From positions 434,001 to 498,000 of the forward strand of contig UWYS01000012.1 of assembly GCA_900291925.1 (NCBI GenBank): a stretch of DNA of 64,000 bases. Direction: 5' to 3'. This stretch comes from Thecaphora thlaspeos (Eukaryota; Basidiomycota; Ustilaginomycetes; Urocystidales; Glomosporiaceae). Positions within the stretch are counted from its first letter, which is position 1. Each line of letters starts with the position of its first letter. Position numbers and translations under genes: made by a program. The notes under the pieces were generated by a model. It was not told where the DNA came from and did no database searches. It worked only from the letters and a program-made list of their open reading frames with translations. Below are positions 54,301 through 64,000 of the stretch, one piece after another.

Positions 54301-54843
54301 CTCTGCGCCGCGCTGCGCGATCCGCATACCGAGGGCTACTACACCCCGGCGATGAAGCAGCTCCACGTCGACAGCGTCGTCCTGAGCAACCTGCTGGCGA
54401 CGATGGACCCGGAGCTTTCGCGGCGCTTTGCAGACTTTGGCATCGAGCCGATCATGTTTACGCCGTCCTGGTTCCTGCCGCTGTTCACACGGATCGTACC
54501 GTGGCAGACGCTGATCCGGCTGTGGGACATCTTCTTCTTTGAAGGTCCTACGTGGCTGCTGCGGGTGGCGCTGGCGGTGATTCGGGTGATCCGCGAGCCG
54601 CTGATGAGGACGCCCGGGCACGGAGAGATGCTGCAGATGCTCCTCCACCCGCCCCAGGTCCACCTTACGCCGGACAATGTGCTCAACTGCGCCTCTTCCG
54701 TCAAACTCAAGGACGGTGAGATGCGCAAACTCAGCAGGCAGGCGTCCAAGCTGGTCCGCGAGAACACGCTGGCGAGGGGCAGGGCCTCTACGCGAGAAGG
54801 CACGACGGGCTCGAGGAGCACCAGCGCTCCTGCGAAGCGGTAA
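51400..54843 (+). CDS. SH3-TBC domain protein, predicted Rab GTPase-activating protein
   Basis: A predicted Rab-GAP of 1147 residues in one exon. An SH3-like domain lies at about residues 25-115 (ALIDNPATEPEDLMFMAGEK, then WFLGYCEGVVGRFKGAHVQF). A long Ser/Pro/Gly-rich, probably disordered region follows up to about 820. The TBC domain at about 850-1070 starts IPPSVRGQAWLFLANASVR. Both catalytic fingers are present: Arg909 in IEKDLDRSFPDH and Gln946 in IGYTQGMG, so it should be active. FADFGIEPIMFTPSWFLPLF and WDIFFFEGPTWLLRVAL are typical TBC motifs. The basic tail is GRASTREGTTGSRSTSAPAKR-like. The ATG at 51400 was chosen as the first in frame; the leader is long and C/T rich. The target Rab is unknown. 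Confidence 0.87.
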   Translation: MDAHTLNAWTRFALQKGGIGSCTALIDNPATEPEDLMFMAGEKIIVLRRLDEEGAETNERPTSMSARRKSSASSSAAHDSASWFLGYCEGVVGRFKGAHVQFHGRLKKPVLMRRSGVGSVPDTTSQGHDDVALPIFSAPGAHHNATASSDDEVEETGDTLMAASSSSSSSRAGGSPSKRNAEVRGGPSPSSRSNNSSEGLRVATKAAAAATSKQDPGSGGVSTPPLSDEGHHLKMKSLQAALSNGDDDSDDSDDSTSLLPWARDSRNVGEASGHAAADRHGHAGGSGSSSSQDARLRLRSEEGVSHLPPSPISSAESPVTRTSHDQCDIASSGGVGAGEKASARSSHEQTSRASSTYTTSATDDSDDEGTNRRRDYTFSIYDVYGRDSVAFPNFDFREANGGGANNRRRMSRLAGSKSSESLAAQASTEPLPPSPHLAGHRAVHASGTPNIGVPGRAAGSAQQQQQQLDIPAALRSPSGRRPNAAPDPRLPNPAVGSQNLASSLRRQVKALGSPTSPPGVYAEYAQQQQQRGPSPRSPPLVTPHPSGSGRLGPGSFDPRRRPSAGNISAPSMAGNTSPITPVDSARCQPAFFPPPSSSSSSSSSPHHLHQFHHQNTSSASPISPTSELSSASLKRSGFTESLERRRSRSVSKMQINLSDGGYATGPPHPMNPPTGRPGQYDRGAVSPGSGRMRYGPGGSPGLGPMRASSDRLSERERIHSGSGSGMLRKNPSNPTSGLHGGSGLHGLSPMARSGSPMSSLGVHSPIDGEMSRQSSVARSPMCSPASDGLRTPTHAPHGSGMMSFDAMGFVNTGGPSMPPQVDDPETREKWLVLFKEDDLASAKKSRKVKKLVRQGIPPSVRGQAWLFLANASVRRRAGLFEQLCKTSQGVKGVKGKEAHYDSIEKDLDRSFPDHRLFMGEAATGKADLEAILKSYVHFNPVIGYTQGMGLLAGLAMIHMPPEDAFWLLCAALRDPHTEGYYTPAMKQLHVDSVVLSNLLATMDPELSRRFADFGIEPIMFTPSWFLPLFTRIVPWQTLIRLWDIFFFEGPTWLLRVALAVIRVIREPLMRTPGHGEMLQMLLHPPQVHLTPDNVLNCASSVKLKDGEMRKLSRQASKLVRENTLARGRASTREGTTGSRSTSAPAKR

Positions 54844-55284
54844 CGAGGTCGTCCTACCCTTCCTCCACTCCATCCATTTCACTTTCTGTCGATGCTCGCC
54901 ATACAATCGGCAGCATTTGTAGAAGGCCCCTAAGCTTTCTGTCACCTTACCGTCCCCCTCGTAGATACGCCTCTTGTACGCCCAACCAAGGCTCCTGAAA
55001 CATGTCGGGCCTTCATCTAGATAGCGCGAGGGCCTCTATCTCGGACAGGTCTCTTATGAACAATATATCCATCACCTTCACCCCTACACAGAGACGTGCC
55101 CCTTCCAGCCTCTTTTGTGCAAGCATCGGTTGGTTGGCAATGGATCCTTCGACTGTCAAGCCGTCCTTTCTTGGACAGCACCGCCCGCTGGTCAAGTGGA
55201 TAGCCCAAAAGCAGGGGCGGCCCCTCATGCGAGCGGAGCGCACGAGTAAAGCAGCGCAGAGGGACAGGTCGAAAAAAGAAAATC
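54844..55284. other. intergenic region between SH3-TBC gene and tRNA-Lys
   Basis: 441 bp hold the 3' flank of the SH3-TBC gene. At 55272-55282 the minus strand reads T4-C-T6, the RNA polymerase III terminator of tRNA-Lys. Confidence 0.5.
55272..55282 (-). terminator. RNA polymerase III terminator of tRNA-Lys
   Basis: On the minus strand, a T4 run (55279-55282) and a T6 run (55272-55277) follow within 3 nt of the tRNA 3' end, the usual Pol III stop signal. Confidence 0.85.
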
Positions 55285-55389
55285 TCCCAACATGGGGCTT
55301 GAACCCATGACATTCAGATGTACGTTCCGCAAACATGTTCGAAGAAACCCGCTAAGAGTCTGACGCTCTACCGACTGAGCTAGCCGGGA
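55285..55389 (-). tRNA. tRNA-Lys (CUU) with 33-nt intron
   Basis: The mature tRNA is 72 nt once a 33-nt intron (55320-55352) between positions 37 and 38 is removed. The 5' acceptor strand UCCCGGC pairs with GUUGGGA at the 3' end with two G-U pairs. The D arm is GCUC...GAGC, the anticodon stem UCAGA pairs with UCUGA, and the loop CUCUUAA has anticodon CUU. The T arm is AUGGG-UUCAAGC-CCCAU. The body matches eukaryotic tRNA-Lys(CUU) closely. CCA is not encoded, as expected. Confidence 0.95.
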
Positions 55390-55660
55390 TGCTCTAATAT
55401 GGATGAAATTGAAAGTAATATTTATAAAAAATTAATGGTTTATGCCTCAATTTCTGCTACTCAACAGATTGGGGCCGGCGGAAGGGTCCAAGCGGCGGGT
55501 CGGGCCGCGCTTCGTTCCAATTTCGCCTCGGCCCCACTACTCTGCACCTCGTATCTCTCGACCGCCAGCGTGCCACCTAATCAACCCCCCTCGATTTCCT
55601 CCATCTCATCGCTCGCACCTATCCACGCACGCGCGCACGCGTGCACACTATCACCGGACG

Positions 55661-57508
55661 ATGGCCTCGACCTCTACACGGTACGAACGGGTCCCCTCGT
55701 CGTCCTCGCTGGAAGATGGATGGGTCCGCTCCACATCACCTCGCTCCGACTCGATCGTCACCAAGTTCGGGCGGTACGCCTACCTCTTTACGGCCGTATT
55801 TATCGCCTTCTGCTTCGCCTGTACCGTCCTACCGCTCTCGTCGATGCTGATAAAGGCTGGGTGGATGACGAAACCCGGTCTTACGCCGAAACAGCAGATG
55901 GACAGGACGATGGATGAAAAGACGTGTAGGGTGGAGTTTCCGGATCTTTACCCACAGTTGCAGCAGAATGTCGACGTTTGGAGGAAGAAGGGCGGTATCA
56001 GGAAGGAGGATGTTGATAAGGCGCAAGAGATGGCGAACAGGAATTGGGGGTTGGCGAGGGTGAGTGTCTGATTCGGGTCTGGGTTTTGGCATGGAGATGG
56101 ACGGTCCGAGTTGATCTAACGCTCCTTTGCTCCCGCTCGACATAACCCCCCCCCCCCCCCCCCGCAACAGGTGGTTGTCAAGAACGGTCAAGTCTACATC
56201 CGCGAGGTGAAAGAGGGCAACGAGTCGCGCATCTCTGCGCTGCTTCACATCCTCCACACCGCCGTGACCACGGATCCTTCCTCCTCGACGTCGGGAGGGA
56301 GCAGAGAGGCGCTACCTGCCGTCGACCTCGTCATCTCCACCGCCGACAAGGACGGCAACTCGAGCCCAGCCGGCTGGGTGATCGACAAACGCATCGACGA
56401 AGACCCCAACATCAGTCGGTGGCTCTTTCCAGACTTTGGCTTCGCAGGCTGGCCAGAAGCCGGTATCGCATCGTACGAAGGGTTCACCCACCTGATCGAA
56501 AAGGAAGAGCGGGATTATCCCTGGGAAAACAAGGACGACCACGCCTTCTGGCGAGGCCTGGCTAACTGGTACCCCGTCCGGAAGGATCTGTTGAACAAGA
56601 CGTCGATCGCGCTCGATCCGAGTAGGAAGACGTGGGCCGATGTTAGAGAGACGAGCTTCCACGACACGGGCGACCAGTTCGCCCCGATCGTACCGATGCA
56701 CGAACACTGTCGCAGGAAGTACCTGATCCAGAGCGAAGGCAACAGCTACAGCGGGTGAGTGATGAAGCGTATCGAGACGAGGCGGACAGAGAGGCAGGAA
56801 AGGAGACACTAATCAGACCGACGCTGCCGTACGCCATTCCATCCCGTGCGCTGCCTCCTGCAGACGCTTCAAGTACCTGCTAGCGTGCAACTCCGTCACC
56901 ATAGCGCACCCGCTCGAGTGGACGCAGCATTTCCACCCAGCCCTTAACTCCGACCGCCAGAGCCGCCAGCAGAACTTTGTCGAGCTGTCGGGACCCCTGT
57001 TCGAAGGGCTCGAGGAAGAGGTCAAGAGGCTACAGACAATGGATCGAGGCGGCATCTTGGCTGGCAGCGGTAACAGCCCGCGCAAGATCGCCGAGAATGC
57101 GCAGCGTACCCTAAGACAGCGTGAGTGGCGCTTCGCTTGGAGAGGAAGCATTGAAATCGACGAGCTCGCTCTCTACAGAAACCTCGGCAGCTGACACGTC
57201 GCCCGTTGCCTTTCCCACTTCCTTTCTCTTTCCTTTTCGCGACAGGCTATCTCACGCCCGCCGCTACCATGTGCTACACGCGGGCGGCGCTACGGGCGTA
57301 CGCCTCTGTACTGCAAACGGCATCGTGGGGCCAGGATGCGTTGGATCTGACGTACGGTCCGCATCCGCTCGAGGGCGGCGGCGTGGTGGCATCGGGAGGC
57401 AAGGGAAAGGATCTGCACAAGCTCGGAGCCAAGGGCGACATCGAGTACGGCGTATGGAGGCTCAGCGGGTCGATCTACTGGCCTCCTCGCGCGGCCGCGG
57501 CGGCCTAA
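55661..57508 (+). CDS. CAP10-domain (GT90) glycosyltransferase
   Basis: A predicted Golgi type II membrane glycosyltransferase of 500 residues in the CAP10/GT90 family. This family includes cryptococcal capsule-associated Cap10 and xylosyl/glucosyltransferases. Four exons: 55661-56059, 56171-56754, 56864-57120 and 57246-57508. Residues 1-37 are cytosolic. A single hydrophobic segment (about 38-62, YLFTAVFIAFCFACTVLPL) anchors it. The luminal part has WLFPDFGFAGWPEAGI, then WENKDDHAFWRGLANWYPVR (family-typical FWRG) and EHCRRKYLIQSEGNSYSGRF with KYLLACNSV, the sugar-nucleotide region. The donor and acceptor sugars cannot be told from sequence. The first intron ends in an 18-C homopolymer just before CAACAG. 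Confidence 0.87.
56146..56163. repeat. poly-C homopolymer (18 nt) at a 3' splice site
   Basis: Eighteen C residues in intron 1 of the CAP10-type gene end 7 nt before the 3' splice site. They form its whole polypyrimidine tract. Confidence 0.85.
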
Positions 57509-57780
57509 GCGGGCGGGGTATCATCGAGCCTCTAGGCCGTGTTTTTTGCAACGTAGACAATGGTTCTCCATGTGCGACATGAAACGACAGCACGGACACC
57601 ACCACCTAGCTGTCTTCGTCGTCGTCGCTCGATGCGTAAGCGTTTCGCGAGCCTGCTCTTCCTTCTGCGCCGACCAGGGCGTCGTACCTGTATGCGGTTG
57701 TAGGGCGTGGTGGGAGTCAATTCTCGCCGTTCGAGCGTTCCAAGGTGGACGAGGTGGACGAGGATGTGGAGGGAGAAAAC

Positions 57781-58803
57781 TCACTTGGCAAGGAGATCGC
57801 GTATCGCCGGCTCCGTCCCGCCTCGCCACGCTTCGTCGAGGTCGATACGGACCAGGTTGCCCACTAGCTGTCCACCCTTGTACACCAGCAGCGTAGGCAG
57901 CACGTCGGATGCTGACATCTGCCTCGACTGTTCTTCCTCGTCCTCGTCTTGCTCGTAGATCGTCCCGTCGTCGACCTGCGCCTTGGCGCCGCCGAAGCCG
58001 ATGGCGGCCGCCTGGACCTGTAGGAACTTTGTCCGCGGATAGGTGCGAGCGAGCGACGAGAGCGTGCTGGTGAGCACCGCACAGGCCTGGACGGCGCGCG
58101 AGTAGATGTGTATAACGACGGGCGTGTTTCGATTCTCCTTGTCGATGGCCGCTACGTATCCCTTTTCGTCGATCTCTCTCAGATGACCAAACCACCGATG
58201 CGCCGTCGTCTGTCCGGCGCTGAGGTTGCCGCCTTTCTGGAAGGAGAAGCGCGTGTTGTTGGCGCTGCCGCCTTTGAGCTCTGCTATCCTCTGTTCCCTC
58301 CTCCTCTCCTTTGCCTTTAGATCGGCAATGGCGGCCGCACTGACACCTGTGACGGCGCTCTCGTCGTCGCTATCGAGGTTCTCGCGCTGTTGGCGCAGCT
58401 TTGCCTCTCTGCGTTCGCGCGCCTCTTGCTGGTCGCATGTCTCGGCCTGGAAGCTCATCTTTTCCATCTGTCTGTTGGTCTGGTGGACCTTGTCGGCGCG
58501 TTGTGCGCGAGTCTGGAGGGCCTGCATCTTCTGATCGTTGATCACGCCCTTGAGACCGGTGTTGGCCGCACCGATCTGGGATGAGAGCCTGGACGGTTCG
58601 GTGCGACGGTCGTCGTGATCGTCGTCCGAGGTGGGGAGGTCGGAGCCAAGCTCGTCGTCGATGTTGGGGAGAGAGGATGATGAGGCCTGCAGGTCGGCGG
58701 CGTAGGTGGCGCGTGCGAGCGGTCCGCGGTCGTCTTTGTGGGCCTTGTCGGGTGCATTGACGCCTTGGAGGATGGCGGTTTCGAGTGGGTCTGCGCCGGA
58801 CAT
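57781..58803 (-). CDS. Phosducin-like protein (subfamily I type)
   Basis: A single exon of 340 residues. Phosducin-like proteins act with the chaperonin CCT to assemble G-protein beta-gamma dimers; fungal relatives include BDM-1 of Cryphonectria. The N-terminal half has the helix-1 motif GLKGVINDQKMQAL, close to the subfamily I KGVINDWR signature, and a coiled region with TNRQMEKMSFQAETCDQQEA. The C-terminal thioredoxin-like fold (about residues 200-335) contains RWFGHLREIDEKGYVAAID, NTPVVIHIYSRAVQACAVLT and VLPTLLVYKGGQLVGNLVRI. There is no CxxC redox site, as expected. It has a Gly/Asp-rich insert (IYEQDEDEEEQS) in the thioredoxin domain. It is convergent with the CAP10-type gene. Confidence 0.87.
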   Translation of the reverse strand: MSGADPLETAILQGVNAPDKAHKDDRGPLARATYAADLQASSSSLPNIDDELGSDLPTSDDDHDDRRTEPSRLSSQIGAANTGLKGVINDQKMQALQTRAQRADKVHQTNRQMEKMSFQAETCDQQEARERREAKLRQQRENLDSDDESAVTGVSAAAIADLKAKERRREQRIAELKGGSANNTRFSFQKGGNLSAGQTTAHRWFGHLREIDEKGYVAAIDKENRNTPVVIHIYSRAVQACAVLTSTLSSLARTYPRTKFLQVQAAAIGFGGAKAQVDDGTIYEQDEDEEEQSRQMSASDVLPTLLVYKGGQLVGNLVRIDLDEAWRGGTEPAIRDLLAK

Positions 58804-59858
58804 GGTCGCTGTGAGGGCGAGCGAGGGGGATAGACGGCTGAGTTGGGTTGCTTGAGTTTAGAGCGTTGGCTAGGAGGGGTTGTTGTTGTTGTTGTTGGTG
58901 GTGATAGCGAGCGAGGCCAGCGCAGACTAAGGGGGGGCAACGGCAGAGGGGGGGACACTTTATGACGAAGGAGTGGAGTCGAGCCCGGAGGTTGGGGCGA
59001 TGTGAGCGAGTGAGTGCCAGCGAGATGAGGCGGTCAGGGTGTGCTTGAGGGGCCGAAGAGAAGGGGGGGTCGTGGGTGGGTGCGAAAGAAAGGGAGGTAG
59101 GTCGGGAAGGGAGGTGGGAGAGAGAGAGAGAGAGGGAGGGAGAGCGCCTGTCGTCGGTGCTGGGCGTTGCCTTTGTGAGTCCAACACCGGTGCGGCACAC
59201 GCCTAATTCAATTCAATTAAAACAAAGCGCGCGCCCCACCCCGCCCCACCCCGCCCCACCCCGCCCCTTTGTCTAGCGGTCCTCGCCTCCGACAACACCG
59301 CATTGCGCCCCCCACATGCTACTGTAAGCACACAGCCACAGAGCCGATCCTGTAAAAGATAGATGTCAAGGATGATTGGTTCCAGCTCGACGATAGTGCC
59401 CAGGAGCCTCTATTTGTACATTAGACGGTCCCCAGCAATCCCACAAGCATGCCTTGCGTCTAGGCCTGGTGGTAGCAGCTCCCACGGCGAGTCGGCGACT
59501 CACCGCAGCCCGATCCGCCCGATTCCATCGGGCTCAGATTCGATGCGGCCGATCGCCAACAGATCCTACGTTGACAACAGGCCAGACGCCAACAGAGACA
59601 CTCCCCGTGCCACTTTCCACACCCACACTCCGGCCGCATGCATCAAAGCGGACGTCAGAACGACGGTATCGTTACCAAGAGAAATTGCTACAACTACAAG
59701 AGAACACATCAACCCTAGGCACCCTATAGATGCACTCCTCCTATGAGAGAAGAGCAGTGTGGAGAGACATAATGAGGCTCCGAGACTAAATCATTCCAGA
59801 TCATGAGGTCCCAGCAGGCCAGACGGAGCGGACAACCTGCGCCGCGACCGTCGGGCGC
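58804..59858. other. phosducin-like gene promoter and JEN1-like 3' flank
   Basis: This 1055-bp gap lies between two minus-strand genes. It contains a (GA)n tract (about 59119-59135), a C-rich 10-nt minisatellite (59234-59268) and one TACTGTA at 59320-59326. There is no coding gene. Confidence 0.45.
59234..59268. repeat. C-rich minisatellite (CCCCACCCCG)n
   Basis: About three and a half copies of a 10-nt unit lie roughly 430 bp upstream of the phosducin-like gene. The minus (coding) strand is G4-rich, so a G-quadruplex is possible. Confidence 0.8.
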
Positions 59859-61941
59859 TCAGTGCTTCTTCTCGCTGCCCGGCGACACGTCTCCCGAATA
59901 GACCTTGTCGTCGACGTGCTCGATGAAAGCCTCGTCTTCCGCCTTCATGGGCTGGTGGTGGTTGGTTGGCGTCGTGGAGGGCGGCCGACTTCTCCAAGTC
60001 GCTTCCGTCGACCTCACCTACATCGGGGACGGTGGCGGGTGCGGCCTGTGCAAAGTCGACGTCGCGGTACTCGCGGCCGAACGAGATGACAATGATGAGG
60101 TAGGCGCAGACGGCGCCGATCAGGATCGCAGACACCTTGGCGTATGCGGGGATGAACTCCTCGACCGTCGCAGCGCTGGTCGGCGTCCAGCGCGGGTTGC
60201 GCTGCTTGATCTTCTCGCCGCCCGTCGCCTCAATCTGGCTCGACGCGCTAGACGCGGCATTACCAAGCTGATACGCCAGGCCCGAGTACGTCGCCCGGAA
60301 GGCAGGAGGGGCAATCTCGCTGAGGTAGATGGGGATGACACCCCATGCACCTTGCACGCCCACCTGGATGAAAAAGGCCCCGGCAGCCAGGCCGCTGAAG
60401 GCGTTGGGCAGGATCCACGCCGGGATCATGCAGCCGGACCACACGACGAACATGATGATCGTCAGGCGGCGTCCGAGGTACTGCGAGATGTAGCCGGCCA
60501 CCAGACCGCCCGCTACGGCGCCGCAGTTGGCAATGATGACGACCTTGTTCGAGAGCGTCGACGGAAGCAGCTTCGACTCCTTCATGATGGATGGCAGCAG
60601 ATCCTGGCTGCCATGGGATAGGAAGTTCATACCAGTCATGAGGAGGATTCCGTGGATGCAGCGGACCCACTGCGTCTTTAGCATCTCCTTGAGCTCGTCA
60701 AGGAAGATTTTGGCCTTGCTCTGGCCGCCGCTGCGAGCTCCCTCGGCTTCACGCTCGGCCTTTTGCCGGAGGAAGAGGTCGCTCTCGGGGAGGACCAGCC
60801 TGACCAGGGCGGCGACGGCGGAGAGGCCGGCGCCAAGGAAGAAGAGGATGCGCCAGCTTTGCGTGCGCTCGACCCAGGTGAGGTTGACCGAGGCCGACAG
60901 GAGGTAGCCGACGGCGTAGCCCTGCTGCAGGATGCCGGAGAAGAGACCGCGCGGCGGCGGCGGCATGTTTTCGAGAGCGGTGGCCGTTGCTAGACCCCAG
61001 ACTCCACCCATGAAGATTCCAAAGAGGGAGCGGACGGCGAAGAACTGGGAGTAGGTCTGCACGAAGCCGGAGCCCAGCGACAGAACGGCAATGAGGAGGA
61101 GGTTGATGACCTGGTGGCGAAGCGCGGCGGGTAAGAGCAGCATCGACACGGATACACGGTCTTGTCAGTCGCGTGCTTCGCGGCAAATTGCGACGGCGAG
61201 CGCGCACCTGGGACTGATGCTCACGAGAGGGTACTTGCGTCCGTAGCGGTCAGAGACGACGCTGGAGAGATGTCAAGGCCGGGCGCAATCGACAGCGGAC
61301 GCAAGTTTGTGACGATAGGGTCAGCATTCAGGCGCCGATTTACGATACGCATATATATTAATGCGCTACCGCGTTGCAGGCCGCCGATTCAAGTGCCGGC
61401 GGCTTAGGGGTCCCTCGCCCGCCGGCACATCGACCCAGTCGCCCAAGGTGTCATCACTCACCCGAAGACCAAGGCTCCAACGGAGCGGAAGAGCAACGTC
61501 AGCGTGATGGCCGTCGTGATGCTCTTGCTCGGAAGCTCGAATTGCTTCGACAGCGCCGAGACCGACAGCGAGACGCTGAAAAAGTCCCAAGCATCTGAGT
61601 TTCGAATGGCCAGCGACAGAGCAAAGCAACACGTCAGTCGGCGCCGTCGATAGCGTAAGGCTGGCCGCGCGTCTGCATTCCCGTACTTACCCATCGTCCA
61701 GGCAAACCAGCCGCTGAAGAAGAAGGCCCACTGCATCGGCGTCAGCATCGCACACACTGTGGTCCAGGGCAACGATGCCGCGAGGAGCAAGATGTAGGCG
61801 TTAGCGATATACTCCTAGTCACCCAGGCGCGATGCGACAGGCATGCTCACGCTTCAGCGGATTGACGGGGGCTCCAGCCCTCATCATGACCCTCTCCTCC
61901 TTTGTGGGGATCTTGAACAAGCCGTGTGTAGGGTCGCGCAT
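59859..61941 (-). CDS. JEN1: JEN1-like monocarboxylate/proton symporter (MFS)
   Basis: A predicted plasma-membrane transporter for lactate/pyruvate-type acids (MFS sialate:H+ symporter group) of 502 residues with about 12 membrane segments. Six exons: 61851-61941, 61691-61756, 61462-61594, 61225-61261, 60022-61110 and 59859-59951. All phases fit. Family motifs are FFFSGWFAWTMDAWDFFSVS at the first segment, VVSDRYGRKYPL in loop 2-3, and RSLFGIFMGGVWGLATATAL, ENMPPPPRGLFSGILQQGYA and AVGYLLSASVNLTW. The cytosolic start MRDPTHGLFKIPTKEERV resembles other fungal Jen proteins. The last exon, after a 70-nt intron (59952-60021), ends DDKVYSGDVSPGSEKKH. Without that intron the frame runs into an Arg-rich, non-homologous tail. 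Confidence 0.88.
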
Positions 61942-64000
61942 TGTAGGCGATCGGTTGCGAGGGGGCTGCGTGTGTGGCGTGGTGTGTGTTCGGTTGTCAC
62001 GGTAGGAGAGGTCGTTTGTCGTTGTCGTTCGATGGGAAGAGGAAGAGGGGGGAAACGGACAGGAGGACCGGTGGTGGTGACTGGCTGGGAATGGCGGGCG
62101 ATAGCGACGAAGCAGGTGCCTCTGTATAGGGATGCACTAAGCGAAGGGACAGGGGTCGGCGCGGCAGCTCCCTGGGAAGGGCACGATATACCTCTTTCCT
62201 GCTCGCCTCCATGCGATGCTGGGAGCCCCCGCCACGGCTAGAGCTGCATGTCTCTGCTGGTCCGAGGCTCGACGGTCCGGACACAGGCATCCACCGCCCC
62301 TTTGTGGTCCTCTTCGTTGCCGCCCTCGCGGGGGACACGAGCTTGCCATGTCCGCACCTGCAGTTCAGCTCAGCCATCCCGCAGTTTCCCGCAGATCGAC
62401 CTCACCTGCCGTACGCCGCCGTTACCAAGTACCTACAGTACATAGCTGCATGTAGGTCATCTGTTGTTTCGGCATCCGTCTCGTCATCGACGTATCGGGC
62501 TCAGGCGATCTGCAGAAACAGGATTCGTGGCCGTTCTGCGTGGGTACAGTACTACATACCGTCGAGGGGCGCGAGAGTTTTCCTTATTGTGGTACTTAGC
62601 CACATCCCGTGTCGACATGGACCAAGTCCAAAAGGGCGAGGAGCTCGCTAAACCACACGGAGATGGATCCTTCCATCGACGGGTCGCGGCAGCGGTACTG
62701 CGGTATATGTACAGAGTATGTAGAGCGTCGGGCGGGGGAAGGCCACGGGGCCGTGGCGGAAGGGTGGCAAGCGAATGGGCAGGAGTTGCGGCAGGACGAG
62801 AGGCTGCCACGACTTTCTGTCCGCTCTCTTGGCGACGCCGGCGGCATTCCCCCAAATCTTGGTCAGGGAGCCCCGCAAAAGCAACCTTGGGGAAGGGGAA
62901 GGTCAGACAGGCCAACCGACTACCGGAGCGGGAATCTGGACAAAGAGGGGTGCGGCCGCCCAACCGTGGGCTTCATCGTGTGGTGCCCCGCGGGCCGCTT
63001 AACACGCGGAGTCCATGCGAGGGCAAGCGATGCCACTACTGACTGAGCTATCGTCCGTGCCGAGCTTGCCCATGAGGAGGTGGTGGCGGCCATGGCAGAA
63101 GCTCTGCGCAAACTGCCCGGTGGCCATTCGGACGCACAGAAGGAGCAGAACAGACAGAGGAGACTTATGCACAGCATTCGTCCATCGATAAGCAACGTGA
63201 GCAGAGCCAATCAACATGGCCCCTTTTGCTAGTTTACTTCTAGTCAAATTAGTCGTTGAACGCCATCAGGCCCCTCCGCCTATGACCGATGTAGGCCATT
63301 GTCGCGGCCACAAGCGACCGAACGGCGGGAAGGCGGAGCGTACAAGGCTGGAGGGCCGGGCGTCCAAAGCGGAGCGGAGCGGCTACATATGTACATGCCT
63401 GGTAACTTACGTACTGTGTGTACAGTATGTAGGAGGAAGGACAATATCGTGCCGAGTTTCCGCGGTCATGCTTGCTTGCCAGCAGCTCGTGGGTGTGAGG
63501 AGCGGCAATCGGCGGTGCGGCATCGACGGCCAGCCGCAACTATATAAGCGGGGATGATGGTTGACCGGTGACTATGTACTGTACCACTTCTCTGACTCCG
63601 CTCGCTTGCCTCGCGGCGGACCTCCTCATGTGTCGTTGCCGAGGTTTCCCCGCCTTTTTGGCCTGTCAACTTGGTCAAGACCTTGAGCCAAAGCGGGGCA
63701 GGTACAGTATAGTTAGACTGCTTGGTGGAAAGGTGCATAGTTGGTTAACCTACGGCCTTCCTTGGTTGGCTTCCATTACAATTCTCAAGCCTCCTCCCCA
63801 TTCGCTTAGAGGACCTATCCGTACACCGTACAGTACTTCTTTCTTGTAAAGACCTTGCGTAATCGCTCTGGATCGAGGACTGCGCCGCTCAAGCTTCACG
63901 GCTGCACTTGGGTCCGGCATACTATCTCGCCACGGTGGTCTGGAGTGATGTAAGAAGCGACTGTATGTAGAGCGACAGAAATGGTGTGCAGATAAACGTC
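61942..64000. other. right-end gene-poor region
   Basis: About 2 kb with no recognisable gene. The first part is the JEN1-like promoter. TACTGTA/TACAGTA words recur at 62434, 62545, 63421, 63577, 63703 and 63829. A plus-strand TATATAAG lies at 63541-63548. Any gene it serves would lie beyond the window. Confidence 0.45.
63539..63549 (+). promoter_or_regulatory. possible TATA box near right edge
   Basis: CTATATAAGCG is a good TATA-box match on the plus strand, followed by 450 bp without a clear start of a long frame. It could belong to a gene starting outside the window or be chance. Confidence 0.25.

Noticed and set aside
59791..60021. apparent frameshift in the JEN1-like C-terminus
   Set aside because: The frame turns Arg-rich and unlike the family after about 60020. 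A 70-nt GTAGGT...CCAG intron restores a plausible 31-codon ending, so no frameshift or pseudogene is needed.

Overview
The window is nuclear DNA from a GC-rich, intron-poor basidiomycete, most likely an Ustilaginomycotina (smut-group) fungus. The evidence is short GT-AG introns with GTGAGT-type donors, a Nup98-Nup96 precursor gene, a fused SH3-TBC protein, a CAP10-type glycosyltransferase, fungal complex I and JEN1-type transporter genes, and many intronless genes rich in G/C-ending codons. There are no bacterial operons, CRISPR arrays or recognisable transposons.

Layout. 1.8-9.6 kb: BRX1 (60S biogenesis), TOA1 (TFIIA large subunit), a PWWP/LEDGF-like chromatin protein, and RPL39 with a 3-nt first exon and two long introns. 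10.4-18 kb: GLN4 (GlnRS) and ADE6 (FGAM synthase), divergent from one 708-bp region. 18.5-23.2 kb: a PRA1/YIP3 protein, a probable mitochondrial complex I accessory subunit, and a CxxC zinc-ribbon protein resembling the Stc1 domain. 23.9-31.1 kb: ALA1 (AlaRS with an N-terminal extension fit for mitochondrial targeting) and ILS1 (IleRS), also divergent from about 700 bp. 31.6-40.2 kb: SNU23 (tri-snRNP) and a 2173-residue NUP98-NUP96 precursor. 41-46.8 kb: RFA1, a five-exon 161-residue protein I do not recognise, and cyclin H (CCL1). 46.8-51.4 kb holds no convincing coding gene. 51.4-62 kb: an SH3-TBC Rab-GAP, an intron-containing tRNA-Lys(CUU), a CAP10-type glycosyltransferase, a phosducin-like protein and a six-exon JEN1-like monocarboxylate transporter. 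The last 2 kb appear gene-free.

Most genes are housekeeping: translation (three cytosolic aminoacyl-tRNA synthetases, RPL39, BRX1, tRNA-Lys), transcription (TFIIA, TFIIH cyclin), splicing, replication and nuclear transport. I found no clear new multi-gene system. The points most worth following are: a TACTGTA/TACAGTA palindromic motif concentrated in the gene-poor gaps; a shared 11-bp element with a Gcn4/Cpc1-like core in both divergent synthetase promoters; a possible intronic C/D snoRNA in RPL39; an in-frame retainable intron in the PRA1 gene; the Stc1-like protein; and the unrecognised 161-residue protein.

Exon boundaries were read by hand from splice consensus and phase. Each multi-exon model quoted keeps an open frame, but none has transcript support.
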